DNA of 64,000 bases from Amorphophallus konjac. Its lineage: Eukaryota > Streptophyta > Magnoliopsida > Alismatales > Araceae. The position numbers and the translations under genes are program-made. Each line of letters opens with the position of its first letter. The stretch's first letter is position 1. Shown here in pieces: positions 23,083 to 32,652 of the stretch. Under the pieces are notes generated by a model, which saw only the letters and a list, made by a program, of their open reading frames with translations, ran no database searches and was not told the origin of the DNA. Location: NCBI GenBank assembly GCA_022559845.1, contig CM040120.1:309230740-309294739 (forward strand), written 5' to 3'.

Positions 23083-23640
23083 ATCTCAAGTGGGAGTACT
23101 ATGATCCTTGCTGCCCATAACTTGGCGTTGTTATTCTTCATTCAGAATTAGAAGATTCCTCCAATAAAGGAGTGGTATCCATATTGAGAATCCATCCCCG
23201 TAGGGCTTTTTACTCAGAGTTCAGTCCCTCAAGAAACCTGACAATCTTGTTACTTTGTACAAAGATAAATAGCTATTCTGGTCTTCAAGAGAGGTCTAGT
23301 TAGCAGTGTGATACCAATCTAACTCATCCCCCAAGGTAGTGAGAGCATAGAGGTAGTTGGTAACAAATAGAGAGCCTTGCTTCAGCTTTTGGATGTTGTG
23401 AGTTAACTGATATATACACCTTGTTTTCTTTTGATCGTACAGGCCGGCCAAAGTCTTCCACATCTCTACTGTAGTGAACTTGTGCAGAATAGGTACCTGA
23501 ATCGTTAGGCTGTCAGAATTGAGCAGTCATGATATGTCCATACTATTATCACATCACGATGTGGCGTACAAGGGATCCTGAGGAGTGGGCTACTTCTAGT
23601 CACTAGCTAGGAATGCAAGCTTTTCACAGCCAACAAGATA
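23083..23640 (-). pseudogene. Copia-0 gag core, degenerate
   Basis: The - strand in several frames gives VEMWKTLAGLYDQKKT, IYQLTHNIQKLKQGSLFV, and LTTLGDELDWYH-like stretches. This is the standard UBN2-type copia Gag pattern (MW..L...Y.......I..L...I..LKQG...V..Y...L..LWDELD.Y). Stops and shifts are frequent. The MITE interrupts the gene just downstream. Confidence 0.75.
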
Positions 23641-24076
23641 CAATTCTGTGGTGACAGCCCAAAAGCATAATTATTCTCCGTATGTCAGATGTGATCTGTA
23701 GAGTTGTATGGCTGGTGGAGATGAGTTGTGTGGGGTGAATGGCCTCCGAGGAGGTCTTGGATTCTATAGAAGTGTTGTCTGCTATCTACCAGAAGTGCAA
23801 AGAAATGGCGGTGAAGAGAGGACGGTGCAACAATAACCACGGGAAGAGAACAAGTGTCTAGGAGAGGAAGAAGCAAGAAGTGCTATCTCCCGGAGTGGTC
23901 CCTCCCTACAGTGTAAAAGAAAATCCTGGATAGGAGGATTCAACGCTATGTGGAGAGCATCCTGAGTGGTTTCTCCCACAACAATGGGAAGAAGAAACTT
24001 GAGAAGAGAGTACGGCCTAGTGGGGACATTCTTTCAAGTATTGGACAAGAGGAAGATGGCACCTAGGATGGCTGCC
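23641..24076 (-). other. Copia-0 5' leader
   Basis: Lies between the primer site and the Gag core. Short open frames show no recognisable domain. Confidence 0.5.
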
Positions 24077-24088
24077 GCTCTCATACCA
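24077..24088 (-). promoter_or_regulatory. Copia-0 primer-binding site
   Basis: The sense strand reads TGGTATGAGAGC, 11 of 12 identical to the tRNA-iMet site used by SIRE-A. It marks the end of the Copia-0 5' LTR, of which only about 20 bp (24089-24108) remain before Tat-2. Confidence 0.75.
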
Positions 24089-24108
24089 TAGAAAAACACA
24101 TGCAAAGG

Positions 24109-26264
24109 TGTTGCACCCACTATTTGTCTCGGATAAATTGAGACATTTTCCTCGAGTTGGTCGGGGTTCAATATTCGACGTATCGTCACTCCGTGGAATA
24201 TTTCCACTCATCGAGACTTTGTGGCCCGTATGTCTCTACAATTATAGACCCTTCGCAGCAAGCAAGGTAGTCAAGATCCGGATTAAATCCACCACGATTG
24301 TCAGGATCGCGTGACTCCGGGCAAAACTCCGAAGGGGTGGAATCTTACTCCCTTAGATGTTCAACATGAGCATAGAAAACCCTCGCCACAAGAAGAGGAG
24401 ATGCAAAGGATGGTGTACACACCGTTGAAGAAGTCCCACGCACGTGTATCACGCTGCTCGGACTAAAGCAAATCCCGTCTTCGCGGCCCACAACACGAGG
24501 AAGACGACAAACGAACAAGGAGGCGCGTTCTCTCCTCTCTCCACGTGGCGTGTTGCGAGCAACAGGCTCTTCGAAGCCCTGAGGGAGAGTTTTTTTAAAC
24601 AAAAAGGAGGTAGAAGGACCCGTTCGGGGTCGGGGAGACCTGCGGGGGGTTACCCAACCCTGGGCAGAACCGCACGCGGGCGGCCATGCTCGGGGTCGCG
24701 CGGCCTCGGGAGGGACCCGCCCGAGGTCAAGTGACCCCAGGAGGGCCTGCCCGGGGTCATTCGCCCAGGGCAGGACTTGCTCGGGGTCGAATGACCTCTG
24801 GCAGGTTCCGCGCAGGTTTGCCCGGGTCATTCGACGGACCTGCCCGAGGTCATTCGACCCCGCCTCCCTTTCTCTCTTGCAGAAAAAGAAAAAAAAGAGA
24901 AAAAAAGAAGAAAAAAGATCCTCCCAGGGTCATTTTTATCCCGTTCACCCCGTACGGGTTCAAACACCTCCGGGTGGCCCTCCACCTTCTGTAAATAGAC
25001 CCTCGGGGGTCTAGAATCAACCATCAAGTACGAACGACGAGCAGAAACACTTGCACACAGACGACAGGAGCATTGTTCGTTGTTTTGGCGCTCGAGGGGT
25101 ATGTGATCCCCGGGTCTTGTATTTATGCCCCTAAGGGCTGTGTGTGTAATTATGCCCCTCTGTGGGCCAACTTTGTAAGTTTCTACGTCTCCGGGATGGC
25201 TAAATTATGTGGTTCTGCCCCTATAATGGGAGAATTACGAAAATACCCTTTCCGGGACTACGAGAAACATAAGTCCTGTTATTTGCAGTTTTGTTCTGCA
25301 AACTTTTGTAATTGGGGCTATGTCCTTACATCCCGTGTCAGTGCGGGGACTCCTTATGTACAATCGACAACTCGCCGACAACCCTTGTACCCATTGGGAC
25401 CATAAATGTATTCAATGTACCCTGTAGATTTTCTTTGCACACCAGACAAGAAAAATTATAAGAGAACCCTCGACTTTCGGGAAATTGTATACATACCCCT
25501 CCCTTTGCGAATCAATGCATGTACGTCTTCTATGAAGCCCCTCGATGCACCTTTCGCTTAGGGACATTGTCAGCTCAGTCGTACACTTGAGTGCCACCTC
25601 AGACCTAGGTCCGCGTGGAGTTTGGTAAAATTATCAAAATACCCCTATGACCTAGAAATAGCTTAGTAACCTCCAAAACTCTCCGGAAATGATCTCAGTG
25701 CCTCGGGGAGTCAGGGATTCCATCCCACCTTCTCCTACCCAGAAATTTCAAAAATTCCCCTGGCCTGGTAAAATTATCAAAATACCTTTGGAAATCTAGA
25801 ATTACCAAAATACCCCTGGGGTCTAAGAAACCTCCCAATACTTGAAAAACGCCCACTGCTCTTGCAGAATTGCGACTAGGTCCTCGAATCATAGGGTTTC
25901 TCGCTTAACCTAGCGGCCTTTGATGAAACCCTAATCCCGTTAATTCTTTAGTGGTGAGTGAAAATTAAATCTGAGCCCTGCAAGCAAGTATGCCCTCAGT
26001 GTCAGGACCCTTGTAGAAGACTAATATTTCTTTGACAGTTAAATAAAGGTGTTCGGACGTTAGGTCGATGTAAATCAACACTGACTGCAGTCAGTGGGGA
26101 AAGGTCCAACACCCGAACCCAAATCGTCTAATACGATGTGCGCTCACGGAATAAAATCTGCACATGCCACCCGTACAGCCCCTATATGTACACCCCTCTT
26201 TATCCTTATTTCCCTCTCTTTGCCAAAAAAAAAGAAGAGATGGAAAAATATTTCCGTGATGCCA
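24109..26264 (+). repeat. Tat-2 5' LTR
   Basis: Starts TGTTGCACCC and is collinear, in opposite orientation, with the Tat-3 LTR at 56521-54417. Shared segments include ATTGTCAGG(A/G)TCG, the GC-rich palindrome block, 'GCCCCT' runs with AAATTATCAAAATACCCC, and GTTCGGA(C/T)GTTAGG(T/C)CGATG near the 3' end. The end is placed at 26264 because homology fades after TTTCCGTG and a primer-site-like sequence follows. The exact end is uncertain by a few bases. Confidence 0.7.
24694..24859. repeat. GGTC-N4-GACC palindrome array in Tat-2 LTR
   Basis: Interrupted palindromes begin at 24694, 24725, 24755, 24785, 24825 and 24848 (for example GGTCAAGTGACC, GGTCGAATGACC, GGTCATTCGACC), about 30 bp apart in GC-rich sequence. 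The third and fifth have one mismatch in the right arm. Confidence 0.8.
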
Positions 26265-26292
26265 ATAGACTAGCACGCCCGGTGGGACCTTT
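26265..26292 (+). promoter_or_regulatory. probable Tat-2 primer-binding zone
   Basis: ATAGACTAGCACGCCCGGTG follows the LTR end and resembles the GCGCCC..GTGGG sequences found just after gypsy LTRs. The priming tRNA was not identified. Confidence 0.4.
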
Positions 26293-26666
26293 CCCGCCTT
26301 TTTTCTTTCTGTCAAAGAAATCTCCAAACCTTCTTTAAAGTTCTGATTGCCCTTCTTCCTCTTACTGCCCCTCTTTCTCTTACAGGACGGGAAGAGGAGG
26401 GCTTTTCTTTGCTCACTTGAGGGCTCTCTGTGCATTTGCTCACCACTTCATCCGTGCTACACACCATCAGCAGCAGTACCAGTAAGAGGACGATGGCTGC
26501 TGTCACATACGGGCCCCAGGTCGTCGCCAACCATGCCAGGCTCGGATACCTGGCAACCCCCATCGTCTTCGGCGACTTCTCAGCGGTCGTCGGTTCGCCC
26601 TTCTTTTTGGGCGTTGTACCTATGACTGAGGTCAGTTCAACCACACCCGCCACTACAACCATTGGA

Positions 26667-27045
26667 GGTGTCAGGCCCTCGGCTCCCACAACTAGTCGAG
26701 TCCGCTCGGTCAATAAAGCGACCGTCAGGGGTGTCAGGCCCTCGGCCCCAACAATTGGCCGAATCCGCTCGGTCAACAAAGCAACCGTCGGGGGTGTCAG
26801 GCCCTCGGCCTTAACAACTGGCCGAGTCCGCTCGGTCAACAAAGCAACCATTGGGGGTGTCGGGCCCTTTGCTTCAGCAATCGGCCGAGTCTGCTCGGTC
26901 TGCAGACTGACTGCCGAGGGTGTTAGGCCCTCTGCTCCAGCAGTTAGCCGGGTTCGTCCGGCCAATTCTCCACCGACTAAGGGTGTCAGGCCCTTCGTCC
27001 CAACTGCTCTTGCTCAACGGGGGCAGCGTCGTCGCCACAATGACG
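26667..27045 (+). repeat. 63-bp tandem repeat, six copies, in Tat-2 leader
   Basis: Units start GGTGT(C/T)(A/G)GGCCC at 26667, 26730, 26793, 26856, 26919 and 26982, exactly 63 bp apart. Because 63 is a multiple of three the + strand frame 26430-27086 stays open and encodes GVRPSAPT.GRVRSVNKATV repeats; the - strand is also open (26965-26312). Whether either is translated is unknown. Confidence 0.85.
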
Positions 27046-27086
27046 TCGCGCCTACGGTAGGCGTCACTAGCACTGCTCCTGCTTAA

Positions 27087-27539
27087 CTGGGGCAGCGCCG
27101 CAGCCACAAGGACACAAAGCCTGTAGCGGCAACATCTCACTCTGGCAAGACGATAATTGTCGGAGATCTTCACATCCGGCTCGATGGAGACGAACCGATT
27201 ATGTCTCGGGACCAGCACGTCCCAACTATTTCCACCTCCAACCGCTTCGTGCTTCTTCGATAAGCCCGGGAGGACGGAGCGAAACTGAAGAAGTCCGCCG
27301 TACCAGCGGCAAATCAGGGTCTGGTGCAACGACCCAAATTAATAGCTCCCCGATCAAAGTCAGGGGGCAACCCTGTCAAGGAGCATCAGCTCCGCCTAAA
27401 AAAGATATGGGTCACCGAGGAGGAGGCCCGAATTATCAAGCGAGCGAGGACGGAAGGGCCCTTTCGCATGTCGGATCTGCAACAGATGCGGAGTCCGGCA
27501 AGCATTGAGATCTCGACATCCCCGAGGTCCCCAACTCAG
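27087..27539 (+). other. Tat-2 leader, no recognised gene
   Basis: Lies between the 63-bp repeats and Gag. Short frames on both strands only, and no domain is recognised. Confidence 0.4.
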
Positions 27540-28497
27540 CCCCCACGTGGGTAGAAACGTCGAGGAGCCGGCAAGAAGGTACGACCGACCTCTCCGTGGG
27601 CCAGTTCAACGCACACGGACGAGGATTGCTCGGCACAGGCTTCTACGTCCCGAGTGTCTGTTTTTGACAGATTAGGGATGGCACCCAAGCCCGGAAGACA
27701 ACCAAGCGGGTGGTTCAGGTGACCAACGGCACTGTCAAGGTGTTCACCTGTTATACAACCTCCATTGATAAGCAGTCGGAGGACACCTTGGGAGAAATGA
27801 ACCAGTCTCTCCAAACTTTGAGGAAGTCAAGGCCTGTCTCCCGGGGTTCTCGCACAGGTGCAACAGACGCTGGTTGCTGGAGCATCTCAACCCGAATCGT
27901 CTCGGCAAGAAGAGCATCAAGAAGACATTCATAGTGTCGACGGGGATAACAACCCCGGGCATGAGGAAGACCTTGCAAGAGAGGTTCAAACCCTTGCATT
28001 GGAAGAGCTTTGACGTGAAAATCAAGAACTCAAGAATCTCTTGCAAGCGTTATTGCGTGAAAAGGAGATTCATGTCTAGCCTCAAGCGATGCCCACTGGG
28101 ATGGAACAACAGCCTCCTCCCATCTCAGTCACGGCTAACGCCTCTGTTTCTGCTGCAAAGTTACCAATGGCGGTGGAATTTGAAGCGCCACAACATGAAG
28201 CCAATGCGCGGTCCTCTGTCACTCCTGTCGCAGAAAACCTCATGGCTCAAAGGCAGATGATCGAGCGAATCGTAGAGTCGAAATTTGCTCAACATGGTGA
28301 GGGTGTGGCTACCGTTGATTTGTACATCGTGTCCTATCCCCTTCACCATCAATTCAAGAAACTTCCGCCTGATTGCCCGAAGGCCCCGAAACTCCAGAAG
28401 TTCAATGGGCAAGGCTCGCCACATGAACATCTGGCCTATTACATGACGGCTATGGGTGAACTGGTGCTGGAAGAATCATATCTGCTGCGGTACTTTG
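27540..28497 (+). pseudogene. Tat-2 Gag, N-terminal part before SIRE-B
   Basis: The frame 28089-28497 gives YPLHHQFKKLPPDCPKAPKL and QKFNGQGSPHEHLAYYMTAM, ending GELVLEESYLLRYF. This is the beginning of the Tat Gag capsid domain (PKL.KF.G..SP.EHL..Y). The codons for the following ATSLAGSAFQWY are found after the SIRE-B 3' LTR at 42233. The segment 27540-28088 reads as Gag N-terminus only in mixed frames. Confidence 0.75.
28493..28497. repeat. SIRE-B target-site duplication, left copy
   Basis: CTTTG before TGTTGTGTCC; repeated at 42228-42232. Confidence 0.9.
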
Positions 28498-30174
28498 TGT
28501 TGTGTCCCCTGGTTTTGACGATAACAAACCATAAATCATCATTAGATGTTTGAGGAATATCTAACAAGTTTGGTTTAATGTCTAGACTGAACAAGTACAT
28601 GAAAATCACTCTAAGAGTGTCGACACCTCCCACAACGTGTCGACACGTCTAGAAGAGATCATGATGAACCATCTCCGGTTGAGCTCTGGCATGGAGCAAG
28701 TGTCGACACCTCTGAGCAAAGTGTCGACACCCCAAGAAGAAATCCAACTTGAGGCCGTTTCTGTCTGGCCTCTGGATTGACCAAAGTGTCGACACCCTGT
28801 GCGAAAAGTGTCGACACCTCGGTTCCAAGAAGCAAGCCTTACTTCCCTCTGGCGTGTATGTCCCGACACCGCCTAGTGAAGTCTCGGCACGGCGGCACGA
28901 TCCGCACGCAAGTATGGCGCGCGTGTCGACACTTGTCCGTCAAAGTGTCGACCTGTTCCGCTTGGAAGCCACGGTTCTTCAGGATTATAATGGGATGTGT
29001 CGACACCCTGTGTGTAAAGTGTCGACACGTTCATGATCGCCCAGAACGGATCTAAAATCGGAAGCGTCCGCTTTCCAAGATCCGCAACCGGTCTTGGAGG
29101 ATCCGTTCGCACTTGAAAAGTCGTTAGGAAGCTCATCTGTCAGGAGAGTTTATTGTTTGGCAGAGACATCCTCTGATATGCTGGTACCTTTACAGTTTTG
29201 GTTCCCTACCTACCCACGTACCAGCATGCCGGCAGGGAAGGTCAACCATGCTGAGGAAGCAAATCAAATAATGGGGATGTGACGTTCTGGGTGTGGCTTC
29301 TGCAGTGGACAACGAAAGAGATACGGTGAGCCACTGATATAGCAGGAGAACAAGCTCCAGTCGGAGCGGCAGAGCTGAATACAAAGAAAAAGTAGAAGGT
29401 GAAGAACAGCCGGAAGAAAAGCCAAGAGAGACCTCTTGTTCCCGGTGTTGCTGAAGCAAGGGCAACGAAGCAGATCTTCTTCTTCCACGTCAGGAGCTCT
29501 CAAAGCAAGGGAGACAACATCTATCTGCAGCTTCATCTAGTGGGAGTGAAAGTTGAGGAGCTTATCTATCGTTCCTCTTGCGGTTGCGGTGAAGACCCAG
29601 GAGAAAGACGAAGAGAAGCCAGGCTTCGTCCACTTCCCTCTAGACAGGAGTTCTCTTCTCCCATAGAGTTTCTTTGTCATACTCTGTCTGGTTGTTCTTT
29701 TTACAGCTTTGTTTTTTCCTTGAAAACAAATACTCTTACTTTGCTCCCTACCTGTGAGTAGGAAGACAGACGGTGCGTTCACCGGTTTGTGGGTCTCAGG
29801 GTGGTGTACCCTCAAGCTGTTTGGCAGCGGAGTTGAGAGAGTGTATCTCTCTGTTGGAAGCTGTGAATCAGCGGTAGTGCATTGGCACTAGTGAAGCCTC
29901 ACCGAGTTGTGTGAGGGGTGGACGTAGGTCTCTGGATAGAGACCGAACCACCTTAAAACTTGTGCCTTGTGGTTTGTCTTCCTTTGAGTACTGACGCTAG
30001 ATGTTTGGCAGGAACGTTTCTGATCATCATCCGTGCATCTAGCCTGTTAGCTATCTACTATCTCTTGCCTTAAAAATCTTAGTTTTGTAGCTAGTTTTTA
30101 TTTCCGCAAAGAAGGGCAAAAAGGGGCTGATCTATTCACCCCTCCCCTCTAGATCTGCCTATCACCACATATCA
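28498..30174 (+). repeat. SIRE-B 5' LTR
   Basis: 1,677 bp, TGTTGTG...CATATCA. It carries a GTCGAC cluster at 28617-29028. Short frames here repeat in the other LTR and are not genes. Confidence 0.93.
28617..29028. repeat. GTCGAC pairs in SIRE-B 5' LTR
   Basis: GTCGAC at 28619/28639 (20 bp), 28702/28723 (21), 28788/28810 (22), 28925/28947 (22) and 28999/29021 (22), plus a decayed pair near 28864/28885. Every exact pair is GTCGACAC-N10 to N12-GTGTCGAC, a perfect 8-bp inverted repeat whose flanks differ from SIRE-A. Confidence 0.95.
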
Positions 30175-30186
30175 CGTTATTAGAGC
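30175..30186 (+). promoter_or_regulatory. SIRE-B primer-binding site, decayed
   Basis: CGTTATTAGAGC aligns with TGGTATCAGAGC at 9 of 12 positions, directly after the LTR. Confidence 0.6.
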
Positions 30187-30231
30187 TAGTTTCTCTGTAT
30201 GTAGTCTAACGACCTTGAGAGAACCGGTGAT

Positions 30232-32652
30232 ATGGCGACTAAGAGTCCTATGTCTGAAGGGCATTCCATAAATAGACCTCCCTTTTTCTCTGGAACAAAC
30301 TATCCTTACTGGAAAAATCGTATGCGGGTCTTCATCAGAGCACAGGATCATGAGATCTGGCGAGTGATTAGCAAAGGTCCATATGAGCTGCCTCCCGAAC
30401 CAGAAGAGGAAACATGGACCAAGGAGCAGATAAGAAGATCCACTCTGAACTGGGGTGCCATGCACATAATGCAGTGCTCCCTTCATCCAACAGAATTCTC
30501 AAGAGTGTCAACTTGCGCAACTGCAAAAGAAATGTGGGACCGTCTTGAGGTAATATATGAAGGGACACATCAGGTACGTGCAACTAAAGCAAACATGTTA
30601 GTGTCTGAATATGAAAAATTTAGAATGAAATCTGATGAGTCTATTTCAGACATGTATGGTAGGTTAACCATGCTCACTAATGGTTTAACTGAGTTAGGTA
30701 AGACCTACTTTGAGCAGGAGATTGTGAGAAAAATATTAAGATCCTTCACTCCTGCATGGCATACGAAGGCCACAGTGGTCGAAGAATCAAAAGATTTGGC
30801 TATCATCAAGGTAGAAGAACTCATAGGGTGCCTGATGACCTATGAGATGAATCTGAGGAACAAAGAGGCTGAAGTAAGTAAGAAAAAGCCTCTGGCTCTT
30901 AAAGTAGGTCCGAGTACCAAAGACTTCTCTGATGATGAAGAACCTTCAAGCAGCAACTTTGAAGAGGATGAAGTTGCTATGTTAACGAGAAAGTTCAAGA
31001 AGTTTCTAAGAAAGGAAGGTAAAGGCTTCACAAAGTGGAAGCCTCAGGTAAAGAGAGGTTTCAGGCCAAAACTTGAAAATGATAAAAAGTTTGACAAACT
31101 CGTCTGCTACTCTTGCAGGAAACCCGGACACATCAAGTCTGAGTGTCCAGAGGGAGCCAAGAGAACAATGCCCAAGTGGAAGGGCAAGAAGAAGCAGGCC
31201 ATGGTTTATACCTGGAGTGACGAGGAAGAAAATGAAGATAGCTCCTCGGAAGAAGAGAAAGATGATCTCTGCTTAATGGTCAATGGAGAAAAGAATAGTG
31301 AGGTGAGCTCTCTTTTTGAACATTTCACTACTGATGATTGGGAAGAGGCTTACTTTGAATTAATGGATAAGTATGAAGTGTACAGAAAAGAAAACAAAGT
31401 CTTGAAGAAGAAAATCGACTCCATTGTGCATGATCAAATCCCTAATGACAAAATCACTTCCCTAGAAACTGAAATTGAGGATCTGAGAAAATTGAATGAA
31501 AACTTAGAAGAAGGAAGGAAAGAAATGAGGGATTTGGAAGATGAAAATGAAAGCCTAAGAGATGAAATTGATGAGCTAAAGATAAAGATGCAGAGCTATG
31601 TAAAAGACAACAACCTATGTAATGAAAAGGCTGATGCTGTCACTCAAGTAAACACTCAACTTCTGAAAGAAAATGAAAAGCTTCTGAAAGATTTAACTGA
31701 CAAACAAAATTCCTTAGAGAAATTTGTTGATGGGAGTGAAAACTTGAATGCTCTGCTTGGGACAAAAATGAACTTCAACAGGGAAGGGCTATGATATAAT
31801 CCCACAAAGAAAAAGTCAATTGGTATGAAAACCACAACCTTTGTCTCATCTTCTGAAGCATCTACTTCTAAAACAACTCCTAGCCTAGACCAAGAAAATG
31901 CTAGAAATAAAGGAAAAGAGAAAGTGGGAGAGCCCATGAAGAACAATCCTGTAAAACCCCAGAAGGCTCACCAACAACAACACCAAGTAGGCCGACACCT
32001 ACCTAAGTCCAAGTCTGCACATCCCAAGGGTAAAAAGAACTTCAACAATAGGACATGTCGGGACTACCCGAAGGACAGGTCGACACCTTCATGGTCAACC
32101 GTCCGTCAGTTCCCCAGGTTTGAACCAGCAGGTCGACACTCTAATTACAGGGACCCGACACCTCTCTCAAACAGAGACCGTTATAGATGGGTAGAACGAG
32201 AGACAGGTCGACACTTTCAGAACAGGAGGTCGACACATCCCTCATCAAGAGACCAGTATAGATGGTCAGAACAGGGGAGAGGTCGACACTTCGCCTCCTA
32301 CAGGTCGACACCTTCGTGGGTCTGGGGTAGTTATGAACCCTACAGTCATAGGTTTACCCAACCTCAACACCCTAGGTACCATGATACCTCCTATACCTCC
32401 AGACCAACCAATTGGAACAGATGGTCCAACAAACAATCCTCCTCTAACATTCCAAAATGCCATAAAGCCTAAGAAGCTAAAAGAGAGAGAAGGAATGTTA
32501 AAGAAGAAAAGAAAAACCAGAACTTCCAGTAAAGCAAGAAAAATAAGAATGTTAAGAAAGTCTGGATTTCGAAGTCTGTGTTATCTTGCTTTACAGAAAT
32601 GAAGAAATTATTGGGACCCAATTGTTCTTGGGTTCCAAACATTGTCACTTAA
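30232..32652 (+). pseudogene. SIRE-B Gag, coiled-coil type, three nonsense codons
   Basis: Start ATG at 30232 (MATKSPMSEGHS) aligns with SIRE-A MAEGHS. Order as in SIRE-A: capsid-like part (YPYWKNRMRVFIRAQDHEIW; EMWDRLEVIYEGTHQ), knuckle CYSCRKPGHIKSEC (from 31105), acidic region, a long coiled coil (residues about 390-510), and a basic tail with GRH...RST repeats made by GTCGAC pairs. One frame runs through to the normal terminal TAA at 32650-32652, with stops at 31792 (TGA, where SIRE-A has glycine), 32470 and 32530 (TAA). No frameshift was found. The frame continues into pol. Confidence 0.9.
31989..32311. repeat. five GTCGAC pairs inside SIRE-B gag
   Basis: Pairs begin at 31991/32013 (both decayed: GCCGAC, GTCTGC), 32057/32079 (first decayed), 32132/32154 (second decayed), 32207/32229 and 32282/32304. 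All five keep exactly 22 bp, and the last four pairs repeat every 75 bp. In frame the first member is read GGT-CGA-CAC (Gly-Arg-His) and the second AGG-TCG-ACA (Arg-Ser-Thr). Confidence 0.93.

Larger units (their letters stand above)
7841..24108 (-). mobile_element. old Ty1/copia element Copia-0, broken into five pieces by insertions
   Basis: The copia order PR-INT-RT-RH is followed along the - strand: primer site 24088-24077, leader, gag (23640-23083 and 22534-22298), protease and integrase (11841-10013), RT and RNase H (8970-7841). It is interrupted by a LINE at about 9015-10011, SIRE-A at 11847-22292 and a MITE at 22535-23082. On the right Tat-2 cuts into its 5' LTR at 24109. Every domain carries stops. 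It is the oldest copia layer here and the landing site of the later insertions. Confidence 0.85.

Noticed and set aside
24345..25405. ORFs of 90-161 codons in the Tat-2 LTR (and 55630-56124 in Tat-3)
   Set aside because: GC-rich palindromic repeat sequence with open frames on both strands; lies in LTRs.
26312..26965. 217-codon - strand ORF over the 63-bp repeats
   Set aside because: A tandem repeat with a period divisible by three leaves frames open on both strands. No domain and no element logic for this strand.
28606..29815. Small ORFs in the SIRE-B LTR, duplicated at 40661-41869
   Set aside because: LTR sequence; duplicated by structure and without homology.
12826..32311. GTCGAC clusters as a CRISPR-like array
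   Set aside because: The spacers are 10-16 bp inside pairs and variable between pairs, the repeats are only 6-10 bp palindromes, no cas genes exist, and the setting is a plant retrotransposon.
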